Shown here: piece after piece, positions 34,710-43,486 of the stretch
Layout of the letters: each line of letters starts with the position of its first letter
Numbering within the stretch: the first letter of the stretch is position 1
Origin: Sneathiella chungangensis
GTDB taxonomy: Bacteria; Pseudomonadota; Alphaproteobacteria; Sneathiellales; Sneathiellaceae
NCBI RefSeq assembly: GCF_009882935.1
Contig: NZ_WTVA01000015.1
Location: 62,001-126,000, forward strand
Direction: 5' to 3'
Length of the DNA stretch: 64,000 nt
Position numbers and translations under genes: made by a program
The notes under the pieces: generated by a model
The model's input: the letters and a program-made list of their open reading frames with translations, nothing else
The model's database searches: none
What the model was told of the DNA's origin: nothing

Positions 34710-35705
34710 ATGAGCCTTCTTAACGTCAAGAATCTTTCGGTTATCCTCGCCACCAATGACGGCCCCGCACGGGCGGTTCGCGACCTCAGCTTCAGCCTTA
34801 ACAAGGGTGAAACCCTCGGCATTGTCGGCGAGAGCGGCTGCGGAAAATCCATGGCCGCCCTTGCGCTCATGGGGCTTTTGCCGGAATTGAGCGAAACCAG
34901 GGGAGAGATCCTTCTCGATGAGGAAAATCTCCTCGACAAGACCGAAGCCGAGATGTGCCGGATACGAGGGAACCGCCTGGCGATGGTTTTTCAGGAGCCC
35001 ATGACGTCCCTTAATCCCGTGCATACCGTCGGCAATCAGATAATGGAACCGCTGCAATTGCATTTGGGATTGTCGGAGAGTGCCGCGCGGGAGGAAGCGC
35101 TGCATCTCATGGACCGTGTCGGCATCCCCAATCCCGAAGCCAGGATCGACAACTACCCGCATCAGCTTTCGGGGGGGCAGCGGCAAAGGGTGATGATCGC
35201 CATCGCGCTTTCCTGCAAACCGGACGTCCTGATCGCCGATGAACCGACAACCGCCCTCGACGTGACTATTCAGGACCAGATTCTGGAACTGATCCAGAAC
35301 CTGGTACAGGAAGACGGCATGGCACTCATCCTGATTTCACATGATCTCGGCGTGATTTCGGAAAATACGGACAATATTCTGGTTATGTACGGCGGCGCCG
35401 CCGTCGAAAAGGGCGGCACGGAACAGATTTTCAATGAACTCGTCCATCCCTATACACAGGGGCTTTTCGCGGCCATGCCGAAACTTGGCCGGGCCCGGAC
35501 GATGCGCCTTGTGACCATACCCGGCACCGTACCGGACCTGATCAACCTGCCCGCGGGCTGCACCTTCACGGATCGCTGTCCAATTGCAACGGATATTTGC
35601 AGGAATACCCCACCGCCACTTGAGGAAATAGAACCCCGACACGCCGTCGCCTGCCATCATCTTCAGGAAGCGCGCAGCCGCAAAACGGAGGAGCTGTTTT
35701 CATGA
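34710..35705 (+). CDS. dppD: Dipeptide ABC transporter ATP-binding protein DppD-type
   Basis: A 331-residue ATPase. Walker A is GESGCGKS (about 45-52), the signature LSGGQRQRVMIAIAL and Walker B VLIADEP follow. The C-terminal oligopeptide-transporter domain has the cysteine cluster TDRCPIATDICRNTPP that in relatives can bind an iron-sulfur cluster. It starts directly after the dppC stop and overlaps dppF by ATGA. Confidence 0.94.
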   Translation: MSLLNVKNLSVILATNDGPARAVRDLSFSLNKGETLGIVGESGCGKSMAALALMGLLPELSETRGEILLDEENLLDKTEAEMCRIRGNRLAMVFQEPMTSLNPVHTVGNQIMEPLQLHLGLSESAAREEALHLMDRVGIPNPEARIDNYPHQLSGGQRQRVMIAIALSCKPDVLIADEPTTALDVTIQDQILELIQNLVQEDGMALILISHDLGVISENTDNILVMYGGAAVEKGGTEQIFNELVHPYTQGLFAAMPKLGRARTMRLVTIPGTVPDLINLPAGCTFTDRCPIATDICRNTPPPLEEIEPRHAVACHHLQEARSRKTEELFS

Positions 35706-36715
35706 CGGATGAAAGCCGGAGCATCCCCGTTCTGGAAGTTCGCGATCTGGTACGCCATTACCGCCTGCCAAGGGAGAGCCTGTTTTCGGAGCCCGGTCAT
35801 GTCTATGCGCTCAACGGCGTTACCTTCGAAATCCAAAAGGGCAAAAGCTTCGGGATCGTCGGCGAGAGCGGCTGCGGTAAATCGACTCTTGCGCGCAATG
35901 TCATGGCGCTGGAAGATACCGATTCCGGTTCCGTCAAGATTCTCGGCAAAGAGGTTGTCGGTCTCAGCTTCGATCAATTAAGGCCGCTCCGCCGGCATTT
36001 CCAGATGGTCTTTCAGGATCCCTACGGTTCACTGGACCCGCATCACACGGTTGGCCGGATTGTCGCGGAACCGTTGGCAGCGGTGGGACCTATCTCAAAG
36101 GAGGAAAAGGACAGCCGCGTCGCGGAGGCCCTTAAATCCGTCGGCCTCAAACCGCAAGATGTGAGCAAATATCCGCACGAATTCTCTGGCGGCCAGCGCC
36201 AGCGCATTGCCATCGCCCGCGCGCTCATCACCCATCCCGAGCTGATCGTCGCCGACGAGCCGGTCTCCGCCCTTGACGTATCGGTGCAGGCGCAGGTTCT
36301 CAATCTCCTGAAAGACCTGCAGAAGGAGTTTGGCGTCACCTACATGTTCATCAGCCACGATCTTGCCGTCGTCGAATATCTCTGTGACGAAGTGGCGGTC
36401 ATGTATCTTGGAGAAATCGTCGAGAAGGGGCGGACGGAGGATATGTTCAACACCCCGGCTCACCCCTATACCCGTATTCTGCTGGACGCCGTCCCCAAGC
36501 CCGGATCAGGCCAAAAACGCTCGCGCATCAAACTCAAGGGAAATGTAACCGGCCAGACAGAGCGGCGCACGGGCTGCGTATTTCGTGACCGCTGCCCCAT
36601 GGCGCAAGATGTCTGCCGGGAGGTCAAGCCCCCCTTGACCCCGGTCGGCGAGGCTCACCTGGCCGCCTGTCATTTTTCCGATGAGATGATAAAAAAGGCT
36701 CAGCCGCACTCCTAA
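35702..36715 (+). CDS. dppF: Dipeptide ABC transporter ATP-binding protein DppF-type
   Basis: A 337-residue second ATPase of the peptide transporter, with GESGCGKST, FSGGQRQRIAIARAL and the DEPVSALDVSVQAQ Walker B region typical of DppF/OppF. The C-terminal cysteine cluster RDRCPMAQDVC is present. Its stop overlaps the stop of the convergent cupin gene by 3-4 bp. No binding protein or peptidase gene follows directly. Confidence 0.94.
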   Translation: MTDESRSIPVLEVRDLVRHYRLPRESLFSEPGHVYALNGVTFEIQKGKSFGIVGESGCGKSTLARNVMALEDTDSGSVKILGKEVVGLSFDQLRPLRRHFQMVFQDPYGSLDPHHTVGRIVAEPLAAVGPISKEEKDSRVAEALKSVGLKPQDVSKYPHEFSGGQRQRIAIARALITHPELIVADEPVSALDVSVQAQVLNLLKDLQKEFGVTYMFISHDLAVVEYLCDEVAVMYLGEIVEKGRTEDMFNTPAHPYTRILLDAVPKPGSGQKRSRIKLKGNVTGQTERRTGCVFRDRCPMAQDVCREVKPPLTPVGEAHLAACHFSDEMIKKAQPHS

Positions 36716-37197
36716 TAGGGGGTGCCATCCTTGTGCGTGAACTGCCATTTGCCGTCGGGGCCGAGAACCGCCTGCAGGTCATCCTTCGGGTAGCTGCCTT
36801 CATCGCCGGGCGTCCGATCGCCAACCTCAAGGTAGAGAACGTCCATATCCGTTCGATTAACAATCTGATGAGCGATCCCGGCCGCCGGAAACCCGGCGCA
36901 GTAACCCGGCGCCAGAACAATTTCTTCATCCTCAGTAATCAGCGTCGGCGAGCCTTCAAGAATGTAGATAAATTCATCCTGCTTGCTGTGCCGGTGAAGC
37001 AACGACGATTCTGCACCCGGTGCCAGCCGCGTAAGGTTCACGCCGAAATTGGAAATGCCAAACACGTCTCCGAGTTGACGCTTTACCCGTCCACTCATGC
37101 GACTGAAAAACGGTTCCGGGTAATTAGACGGCTTGGTGCGCGGGGCCACCTCGGTGGCTTTCACGGCGATCATGTCCGCCGTATTTCCTTCTGTCAT
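36712..37197 (-). CDS. Cupin domain-containing protein
   Basis: A 161-residue single-domain cupin. Metal-site pattern is seen in LLHRHSKQDEFIYILEGSPTLI (HxH, E) and the second motif around GIAHQIVNRTD (H). It probably binds a divalent metal; catalytic or sensory role is unknown. It lies 28 bp downstream of msrB on the same strand and is likely co-transcribed with it. Confidence 0.85.
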   Translation of the reverse strand: MTEGNTADMIAVKATEVAPRTKPSNYPEPFFSRMSGRVKRQLGDVFGISNFGVNLTRLAPGAESSLLHRHSKQDEFIYILEGSPTLITEDEEIVLAPGYCAGFPAAGIAHQIVNRTDMDVLYLEVGDRTPGDEGSYPKDDLQAVLGPDGKWQFTHKDGTPY

Positions 37198-37225
37198 GGA
37201 TTGATACTTTCTCTTTTATGATCGA

Positions 37226-37624
37226 CTAATCGTCTTTTTTGAAATCAAGAGCCGCGGAGTTAAGACAATAGCGCAAACCGGTCGGCTGCGGTCCGTCCGG
37301 AAAAACATGCCCCAGATGGGCGTCGCATTTATTGCAGATCACCTCTGTCCGGCGCATGAAAAAGCTGCGGTCCATGACCTCTCCAACTTTGGATCCGTCC
37401 ATCGGTTCCCAGAAGCTCGGCCAGCCGGTTCCGGAATCGAATTTAGTTTCCGACGAGAAAAGCGGCTCCCCGCAGCAGATACAGTGATATGTACCCGCTT
37501 CCTTGTTGTCATGGTATTTGCCGGTGAAGGCCCGTTCCGTCCCCTTCTCGCGGGCAACGTGATATTGTTCAGGTGAAAGCTGCGCCCGCCACTCCGCGTC
37601 ACTCTTTTTGACTTTTTCACTCAT
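37226..37624 (-). CDS. msrB: Peptide-methionine (R)-S-oxide reductase
   Basis: A 132-residue MsrB that reduces methionine-R-sulfoxide in proteins. Zinc ligands are the two CxxC pairs (CICCGEPL and CNKCDAHLG), substrate segment GWPSFWEP, and the catalytic cysteine in [13 protein letters not shown]. The ATG at 37624 is chosen for its AAGGAAG ribosome site; an in-frame longer form would add 18 residues unlike the family. It leads a unit with the cupin gene. Confidence 0.95.
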   Translation of the reverse strand: MSEKVKKSDAEWRAQLSPEQYHVAREKGTERAFTGKYHDNKEAGTYHCICCGEPLFSSETKFDSGTGWPSFWEPMDGSKVGEVMDRSFFMRRTEVICNKCDAHLGHVFPDGPQPTGLRYCLNSAALDFKKDD

Positions 37625-37768
37625 CTGAGACTTCCTTTTCCTTGCACCCTGTTGAACCACTAAAGCGCCAACCCACATAGAACATATGGCGCGCGCGCGT
37701 ATTTCTCAATACTTGACGAATTCCGCCCATTGGTCGACAATGATTGCCAAGGACGCGTAGGAGACAAA

Positions 37769-38149
37769 ATGAGCGAGGTTGTTAGCTTCGACGATCACTA
37801 CTTAGCCCGATCGGCCAGAAACGCCAGATCGGGAATACCTCAACCGAACGTCTTCTTCAATCGTACCGAACTCAGCCAGATTTTGCAGGTATATGGGCGC
37901 ATGGTCGCCAAGTCGGAATGGCGCGACTATGCCATCGGAGAGACCAAGACCGCCTGCATATTCGCGATTTTTCATCGCACGGCAGATCGCCCGCTATTCC
38001 GCATATACAAGGAACCCCGCCTTGCCTCCAAGCAGGGCGCTTATTCAGTCCTGAGCCAGAATGGACGTGTGCTGAAGCGCGGCCAGACCCTCGCCCAGGT
38101 CCTCAAGGTTTTCGACGCGAGACGGTTCAAGGCCATCGAAGACGACTGA
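37769..38149 (+). CDS. DUF2794 family protein
   Basis: A 126-residue alphaproteobacterial protein of unknown function. The segment VFFNRTELSQILQVYGRMVAKSEWRDYAI and the ending IYKEPRLASKQGAYSVLSQNGRVLKRGQTLAQVL are family hallmarks. The start has an AGGAG site eight bases upstream; a longer reading adds 13 unlike residues. Cytosolic, without membrane segments. Confidence 0.87.
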   Translation: MSEVVSFDDHYLARSARNARSGIPQPNVFFNRTELSQILQVYGRMVAKSEWRDYAIGETKTACIFAIFHRTADRPLFRIYKEPRLASKQGAYSVLSQNGRVLKRGQTLAQVLKVFDARRFKAIEDD

Positions 38150-38253
38150 CCTGCTCACGCAAGGGTGAAACCGCGTGATTTGCTAATTCCCGTGCTCTGG
38201 CGACATTGTGGTCCCGTACAATGATTCCTCAATCATCGAACGGGACAAAGAAA

Positions 38254-38748
38254 ATGAAACCCTACAGCACATGGATAGCGACAGGCGTCGCCATCATAAC
38301 ATTTGCCCCTCTCATTGCGTCTTCGACATTCGCGGCAGGCGACGAGGTCACGATAATCAATCTGACACAAACTCCCTGTCAGATCGTTGAAGCAGAAAAC
38401 GGCGTCGATCATGGTTTCACGTCGACCGAGCAGGCGGACTGTGAAAAAATCAATGCGGAAACCGGCACAGACCGCGTCGCGAAATCGGAGGCTCTGACCC
38501 TCAAACCCGGCAAGTATATCTTCCGCGTGACCAACAAGGACGTCCCCTATTCGCTTGGCTTCTGGATCAGGGAGGAGGACTATAACTGGGCCAATCCGCT
38601 GCATAAGCTGAACAAGATCAGCGTCTCGGGCGGCGGGCTGGAGACCGGCACGACGCTAGACTACGAAGTCGAACTAACAGAGGGCGAGTATCTCTATTCC
38701 TGCCCGCTGAATACGACGCCGGACTATAAGCTGCATGTGAAAAGCTAG
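38254..38748 (+). CDS. Exported cupredoxin-like protein of unknown function
   Basis: A 164-residue secreted protein; residues 1 to about 27 form a signal peptide ending FAA. The mature protein looks like a small beta-sandwich with three cysteines, and it ends EYLYSCPLNTTPDYKLHV, reminiscent of the C-terminal copper loop of cupredoxins but without the usual ligand histidine and methionine near that cysteine. A redox or electron-transfer role is a guess. The ATG at 38254 is preferred because the signal peptide starts there. Its stop overlaps the stop of the convergent DUF962 gene. Confidence 0.6.
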   Translation: MKPYSTWIATGVAIITFAPLIASSTFAAGDEVTIINLTQTPCQIVEAENGVDHGFTSTEQADCEKINAETGTDRVAKSEALTLKPGKYIFRVTNKDVPYSLGFWIREEDYNWANPLHKLNKISVSGGGLETGTTLDYEVELTEGEYLYSCPLNTTPDYKLHVKS

Positions 38749-39251
38749 ATCGGCAGTCCGAGCTTGCGATAGAGGAAACTCATCAGCCAGGCCGGCCCGA
38801 TCAGCAGAAACTGCACATCCTTGAAGAACGAGGGTTTTTTGCCCTCGATCTTGTGGCCGACAAACTGGAATATCCAGGCAATCACGAAGGCGCCGACGGC
38901 AAACTGCCAAAGGGCAAGCCCGAAGGGCGGCGCGCTTGAATACAGCTGGATAAGGGCAAAGCAGAGGAACGTAAACAGCACCATTCCGATCGCCAGGGTC
39001 CAGGACAAAACGGCATAATAGATGACAGTCAGCAGCAACGCGATCGTCGCCCAGTTCAGATAAGGAACGCTCTGGAAGGATTCGGGGACGGGAATGACCC
39101 AGAGAAGTGCCACGATCGTCCAGAAGATGACAGGCACCGCAATCCAGTGGATCAGCTTGTTCGTACCGTTCTGATGGCTCTGGCCATATTCGTTAAGCAG
39201 GGCAAAAATGCGGCGGTTCCCGCCTTTTTCAGCAATTTGCGGCTTGGCCAT
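38745..39251 (-). CDS. DUF962 / Mpo1-like membrane protein
   Basis: A 168-residue protein with about four hydrophobic segments. NEYGQSHQNGTNKLIHWIAVPVI near residue 20 and FQFVGHKIEGKKP near 130 carry the conserved histidines of the Mpo1 (yeast YGL010w) family, which has iron-dependent dioxygenase activity on 2-hydroxy fatty acids in yeast. The bacterial role is unproven. It lies 26 bp after the TPR gene on the same strand and may be read with it. Confidence 0.86.
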   Translation of the reverse strand: MAKPQIAEKGGNRRIFALLNEYGQSHQNGTNKLIHWIAVPVIFWTIVALLWVIPVPESFQSVPYLNWATIALLLTVIYYAVLSWTLAIGMVLFTFLCFALIQLYSSAPPFGLALWQFAVGAFVIAWIFQFVGHKIEGKKPSFFKDVQFLLIGPAWLMSFLYRKLGLPI

Positions 39252-39277
39252 GACTCTCTCCCATTAATGCGCCGATT

Positions 39278-40591
39278 TTAGTTGCGGCGTCTCGCCCGCG
39301 CCAGCAGCCGGGCATCCATGGGAACATCTTGACGGAAATTTGCTCGCGCTTCAAGAACCGGTAACGCAGTATCAAAATCCCCGGCCTCCAAAAGACTTGT
39401 GATCCAGGCAAGCTCGAACAGGTCGCGTTGCGCATGGCTGCCGCCGATTTTCTGATACTTCAGGCGGGCCCGGGATAAATGGCGAACAGCTGCCTGATAG
39501 TCGCCCTGGGCAATCGCAATAAAGCCGCGCGTGGACGGCAGGGCGACTTCCGCCCAGGCCTCCCGGGTTGTTTCCGGCGCCTCCCGCGCCATCTTCTCCA
39601 TTCCTGCCATCAGACGCTCCAACGCGTCGCTTTGACCCGCCCGCGCAAGGGCGTAACCATAATGCATGTCGTAAAAGGGCTGGTCGTTCATCAGGGGCCG
39701 TTCCGCCACATATGCCCCGACATCCTGCCACCGGTCGCCAACATCGACGCCCAGCTGTTCCAGCCGCCAGAGAAGCGAAATCGCATTCACCTGATCGAGG
39801 CTGTAGGACTTGTCAACGCCCCAGACCTTCTCGTCATAAAGGGCGAGCGGCGTTTTAAAATCCTCGAGTTCCAGATAAAACAGCGCCTGATGCCACCAGT
39901 TATGGGTAAACATGAAACTGTTGCGGTCTTCCCATTCATTGGACAACGCATCCATCCATTTGATGCCTTCATCGTGACGCCCCTCAGTCAGCATGACATG
40001 AGCGACCGCATGATGTGCCCAGGGCTCCTTGCGTTGCATTTCCGTTGCGCGCCGACCGTCTTCCTCGGCCAGGTCCAGAAGGCTCGACTGCTCCCGTCCG
40101 AAGGCCCGCATCCCGTAGGCGTAAGCGCATGACTTGTGGCGGTCGATCACAGTGTCCGCGATCCAGAGCATGGTCTCGTCGTCACCGATGTTGAAAAAAG
40201 TATTCTGGGCGAGTTTGGCGCCGAAAAGATCCCCCGGATGATCGGTAACAAGACGGCGAAGTTTCTTGAGCAGGCTCGCGGGTTGATTGTCGTGTATATC
40301 GAGGATCGCCGATGTGAAAAGCTGCTCGCGTTCTGTGCCCTTGTCCATCGCCGACTTCGCCCGCGCATAATATTTACCGGCTATGTCGCGCCCGTCGGGC
40401 GACTCCATAAAGATCCCGAGCAACGTCGCATAGGCCGCCGCAATCGCACAATCGGGATCATTGTCGGACGCGTCGAAGATCGGCGCGAAATCCGTTCCAA
40501 AGCCGATGTAACTGTCGATGAACCGGTTCGTCGCATCGACGGTCTGATCGGACCCCGTACTCAGCTGATTTCCAAACATATCCTCGCGCAT
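39278..40591 (-). CDS. TTC38-like tetratricopeptide repeat protein
   Basis: A 437-residue soluble protein with repeats of helical TPR character over its length; the segment EPWAHHAVAHVMLTEGRHDEG with FMFTHNWWHQALFYLEL is a hallmark of the TTC38 family. It has no signal peptide or catalytic motif. It begins 3 bp after the M81 peptidase stop, so the two form an operon with the peptidase first. TPR proteins normally mediate protein contacts; a role together with the peptidase is inferred from the tight linkage. Confidence 0.85.
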   Translation of the reverse strand: MREDMFGNQLSTGSDQTVDATNRFIDSYIGFGTDFAPIFDASDNDPDCAIAAAYATLLGIFMESPDGRDIAGKYYARAKSAMDKGTEREQLFTSAILDIHDNQPASLLKKLRRLVTDHPGDLFGAKLAQNTFFNIGDDETMLWIADTVIDRHKSCAYAYGMRAFGREQSSLLDLAEEDGRRATEMQRKEPWAHHAVAHVMLTEGRHDEGIKWMDALSNEWEDRNSFMFTHNWWHQALFYLELEDFKTPLALYDEKVWGVDKSYSLDQVNAISLLWRLEQLGVDVGDRWQDVGAYVAERPLMNDQPFYDMHYGYALARAGQSDALERLMAGMEKMAREAPETTREAWAEVALPSTRGFIAIAQGDYQAAVRHLSRARLKYQKIGGSHAQRDLFELAWITSLLEAGDFDTALPVLEARANFRQDVPMDARLLARARRRN

Positions 40592-40594
40592 GAC

Positions 40595-42073
40595 TTATGC
40601 CTCGTTCAAAAGATCGAGCGGATAGATGGGCCGCCGGACTTTTTCGTACCGCAGGAGATTGTTGTCAGACGTCGTGACGCCCTTGCCGTCCAGCGTCAGC
40701 GTCGCCTTGCCGATCGGCGCAAATCCGGCGCGGTAGTGAATGCGACTTTTCAGGATCAGGTAACGCTTGTACTCCGGCTGGATGCCAACAGAGGTAAACA
40801 CACCGGTGTCCCAGGGTTCGTGGTGGTTCGAGACAATGACGATCTCCATATTGCCGGTATCGAGAACCGCCGTCGGGCCCATGAATACCTTGACGCCCGT
40901 ATACATCGGGCCCCGGACGATCCATTCCCCGTTGGTCAGCGTCTTGACCGTTCCGGTCACGGTAAGCGGCTCCCCGACCTCACCGATGGACGGCATGTCG
41001 GTCTTGCCGCCGAGCTTGAGGGTGATTTTGTTCCCAATTCCGGCCTTCTGCATTTCCTGGACCGCCGCAGGATCCCAGACGGCAGCAACGGCAACATCCT
41101 CAAGCCCCTGGTTTAGAACTTCCTCGATCACCGTCATAACGTCCTGCGTCGCACCGGAGCCGCAATTGTCGGCGTGATCGAGCAGCAGGACCGGCCCCTC
41201 CGTCATTGTCTTCGCCTTCGCGACCTGTTCCTTGAGCGGCGTATGCTGATAGATGAAATCCTCCTTCAACTCCCAGGCCTTCGCAAGAATACGGTCGCGC
41301 ACCTCGTCCGCCTTTTTCTGGTCGCCGTCGGTTACGACGATCACCGAGTTTCCGGAATCGCGGATATCGGCAAGGGCAAAGCCACCGAACGCCGTCGCCG
41401 CAAGCACGCCGGGTTCTTTCTCGGCTTCCCGGCACAGGCGGATAAGGGTCGCCATGGGCTCATCATCCGTTCCCTGCCGCAACGTCTGGCTCAACAGGGG
41501 CGCGTTTCCCCAGGACATTACCGGTGTGACCTTGCCATCCATGGCATCAATCAGCACTTTGCCAATCTGTTTGCCGACCTCATACATATCGACATGCGGA
41601 TAGGTCTTGTAGCCGATCAGCGCCGTACAGTTACGCACCATTTTGTCGGTCAGATTGCAATGCAGATCGAGCGTCACCGCGATGGGGAGGTCAGGGTCGA
41701 TTTCGCGTATTTTCTCGAGCAGAGTGCCTTCGCCATCGTCCGTATGTTCAGCCACCATAGCGCCATGCAGATCAAGCATCGCCGCATCGACACCACTTCT
41801 CACGGCCTCGAGAATAGGTTCCGCCATGCGGTTATAGGCTTCCTCCGTCACCGGGCCCGAGGGCATCGCTTCCGCCGCCACCGGGGTAACGATCTCCGCC
41901 CCCATGGCCCTGGCAAGCTCTACATAGGCCCCAAAGGGCATCCCTGTCCCCTCATACGCCTTCAAGGCATTCTCACCAAGATGGGCGCCCCAATCCTGAA
42001 ACCTTTTCCAGTCCGCCTTAATCGGGGAGAAGGTATTGGTTTCATGTTTCATCATGGCAATGAGAATGCGCAT
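40595..42073 (-). CDS. M81 family (MlrC-type) metallopeptidase
   Basis: A 492-residue protein of the MlrC family, named from the microcystin-degrading Sphingomonas enzyme. The N-terminal MKHETNTFSP, the metal region LDLHGAM and the further LDLHCN match the family domain, with conserved VLLDHADNCGSGAT. The family is believed to contain zinc peptidases or amidases; actual substrates are mostly unknown. The start at 42073 was chosen because homology begins there, with AGGGAT upstream. The peptide transporter lies 4 kb away, and the TTC38-like gene is 3 bp downstream. Confidence 0.9.
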   Translation of the reverse strand: MRILIAMMKHETNTFSPIKADWKRFQDWGAHLGENALKAYEGTGMPFGAYVELARAMGAEIVTPVAAEAMPSGPVTEEAYNRMAEPILEAVRSGVDAAMLDLHGAMVAEHTDDGEGTLLEKIREIDPDLPIAVTLDLHCNLTDKMVRNCTALIGYKTYPHVDMYEVGKQIGKVLIDAMDGKVTPVMSWGNAPLLSQTLRQGTDDEPMATLIRLCREAEKEPGVLAATAFGGFALADIRDSGNSVIVVTDGDQKKADEVRDRILAKAWELKEDFIYQHTPLKEQVAKAKTMTEGPVLLLDHADNCGSGATQDVMTVIEEVLNQGLEDVAVAAVWDPAAVQEMQKAGIGNKITLKLGGKTDMPSIGEVGEPLTVTGTVKTLTNGEWIVRGPMYTGVKVFMGPTAVLDTGNMEIVIVSNHHEPWDTGVFTSVGIQPEYKRYLILKSRIHYRAGFAPIGKATLTLDGKGVTTSDNNLLRYEKVRRPIYPLDLLNEA

Positions 42074-42152
42074 AGGACGATCCCTTTCTCGTTGATTTTG
42101 AGGGCTGTTTGCAGACAAACAAGTTTATCAGCTTCAGATGAGCAGACAACAA

Positions 42153-42177
42153 AAAACCCGGCCTCTGGCCGGGTTTT
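42153..42177 (-). terminator. Rho-independent terminator of the Bax inhibitor gene
   Basis: An 11-bp perfect stem AAAACCCGGCC/GGCCGGGTTTT with a TCT loop. On the minus strand it is 23 bp beyond the Bax-inhibitor gene stop, ending in TTTT and a T-rich tail. Confidence 0.9.
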
Positions 42178-42199
42178 CCGTTTAGCGGTTTTCGCCGCC

Positions 42200-42907
42200 T
42201 TAATTCCGGTTGCCGAGCAGGCTCAGCAGGAACATGAACAGGTTGAGGAAGTTCAGATACATCGAGACTGCCCCCATGACCGCACCCTTTTCCATCACTT
42301 CCTGACTATGGCCATGATAGTATTCGGACTTGATCCGCTGCGTATCAAAGGCGGTCAAACCAGTGAAGATCAGCACGCCGAGCACGGAGATCACGAAATG
42401 CATCATCGTGGACGCGAGGAAGATATTCACGACCATCGCAATGAAAATGCCGATCAGCCCCATGAAGAGGAAGCTGCCAAAGCCCGTCAGATCACGTTTC
42501 GTGACATACCCGTAAAGGCTTGCGGCGCCAAAGGTTGCTGCGGTGATAAAGAAGACCCGCACCACACTTTCGGCTGTATATACCTGGAAGATATAGGAAA
42601 TGGAGACGCCAAAGGTCGCCACCATGATCCAATACAGGACTTTGGTTGTGCTCGCGCTCGTGCGCGACATCGCCAACAACAGCCCGATCGGCGCCAGCAT
42701 GACAACCCATTGCAGCGGGGTGCCGAACACAGCATTATAAACTGCCGGCGTCGACGCCGTCAGCGCAGCAGCTATTCCGCTCAGCGCGAGGCCGGAAGCC
42801 ATGTAATTATAGACCTTCAGCATGTAGCTGCGCAGGCCCTCATCGAGCATTGCCTGATCGCGCGTACCAGTTCTCGTCGCTTGATACTTAGAAAAGTCTG
42901 TTGCCAT
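42200..42907 (-). CDS. Bax inhibitor-1/YccA family membrane protein
   Basis: A 235-residue inner-membrane protein with seven helices of the Bax-inhibitor-1 family, including the conserved LGVLIFTGLTAFDTQRIKSEY with the aspartate pair used for proton and calcium leak in bacterial homologues, and LMGLIGIFIAM. It often interacts with FtsH-type quality control. Start at 42907 is supported by AGAGGG nine bases upstream. Its leader contains two hairpins. Confidence 0.93.
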   Translation of the reverse strand: MATDFSKYQATRTGTRDQAMLDEGLRSYMLKVYNYMASGLALSGIAAALTASTPAVYNAVFGTPLQWVVMLAPIGLLLAMSRTSASTTKVLYWIMVATFGVSISYIFQVYTAESVVRVFFITAATFGAASLYGYVTKRDLTGFGSFLFMGLIGIFIAMVVNIFLASTMMHFVISVLGVLIFTGLTAFDTQRIKSEYYHGHSQEVMEKGAVMGAVSMYLNFLNLFMFLLSLLGNRN

Positions 42908-43255
42908 TAAAATTCCCTCTAAAGGTGTTGATTTGTCACTTGATATTGTATTTCCCGATCCGATTTTCAAGGAAAATCAGCGTTAATATAAGGTATTAAT
43001 GCTTTTTAATAAAGGCCTCTCGATAGAGACCTTGATTACTGTCTTCCGGCTTCAAGATTGCCGCAAATCATAGCTGGCTGCCCAGAATATTCCTTTAACA
43101 GGCCTAATTCACGGCATGTTGCCGCCATATTGGCGGAGCAATCTTCCTTTCAGAACATCAAGACGCAGGACCAAACCGGCGGATTGATTGTTCGGCGGAC
43201 ATGCATCGATACAACGGTGCCGAACCGTCCAACACTAATTGAACGGAGATTTATT
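42908..43255. other. Intergenic region with two hairpins, no convincing gene
   Basis: 348 bp between the Bax-inhibitor gene and the first EF-hand gene. It contains a 7-bp hairpin GATTTTC/GAAAATC (42962-42978) and a 9-bp hairpin with one mismatch (43012-43033) followed on the minus strand by a T-rich tail. An open frame in phase with the EF-hand gene exists but shows no family features. Confidence 0.5.
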
Positions 43256-43486
43256 ATGAGAAAACTACTTATTTCGACCGCCACCGTCACTCTTCTTGCG
43301 GCAGCGCCGGCGATGGCAGCGGCACCTGATTTCAACACAGTCGATAAAGACGGAAATGGTTCGGTTTCCTTTGAGGAGCTTATCGTCGTCATGCCGGATA
43401 CCAGCAAGGAACAGTTCGCGGCTGTCGATTTCGATAAAAACGGCGAGCTTTCCATGGAAGAATACAACGCCGCCACGAAGAGCTAA
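43256..43486 (+). CDS. Small exported EF-hand protein 1
   Basis: A 76-residue protein with a signal peptide (residues 1 to about 22, MRKLLISTATVTLL) and two canonical 12-residue EF-hand loops: DKDGNGSVSFEE (about 30-41) and DFDKNGELSMEE (58-69). It probably binds two calcium ions in the periplasm. The ribosome site GGAG precedes the ATG. It is a paralogue, same length and layout, of the EF-hand gene 325 bp downstream, with a terminator between. Confidence 0.85.
   Translation: MRKLLISTATVTLLAAAPAMAAAPDFNTVDKDGNGSVSFEELIVVMPDTSKEQFAAVDFDKNGELSMEEYNAATKS

Noticed and set aside
41174-42910. 578-codon open frame on the plus strand
   Set aside because: It lies fully opposite the MlrC peptidase and Bax-inhibitor genes, has no family motif and is rich in charged low-quality sequence; it is a shadow frame of high-GC coding DNA.
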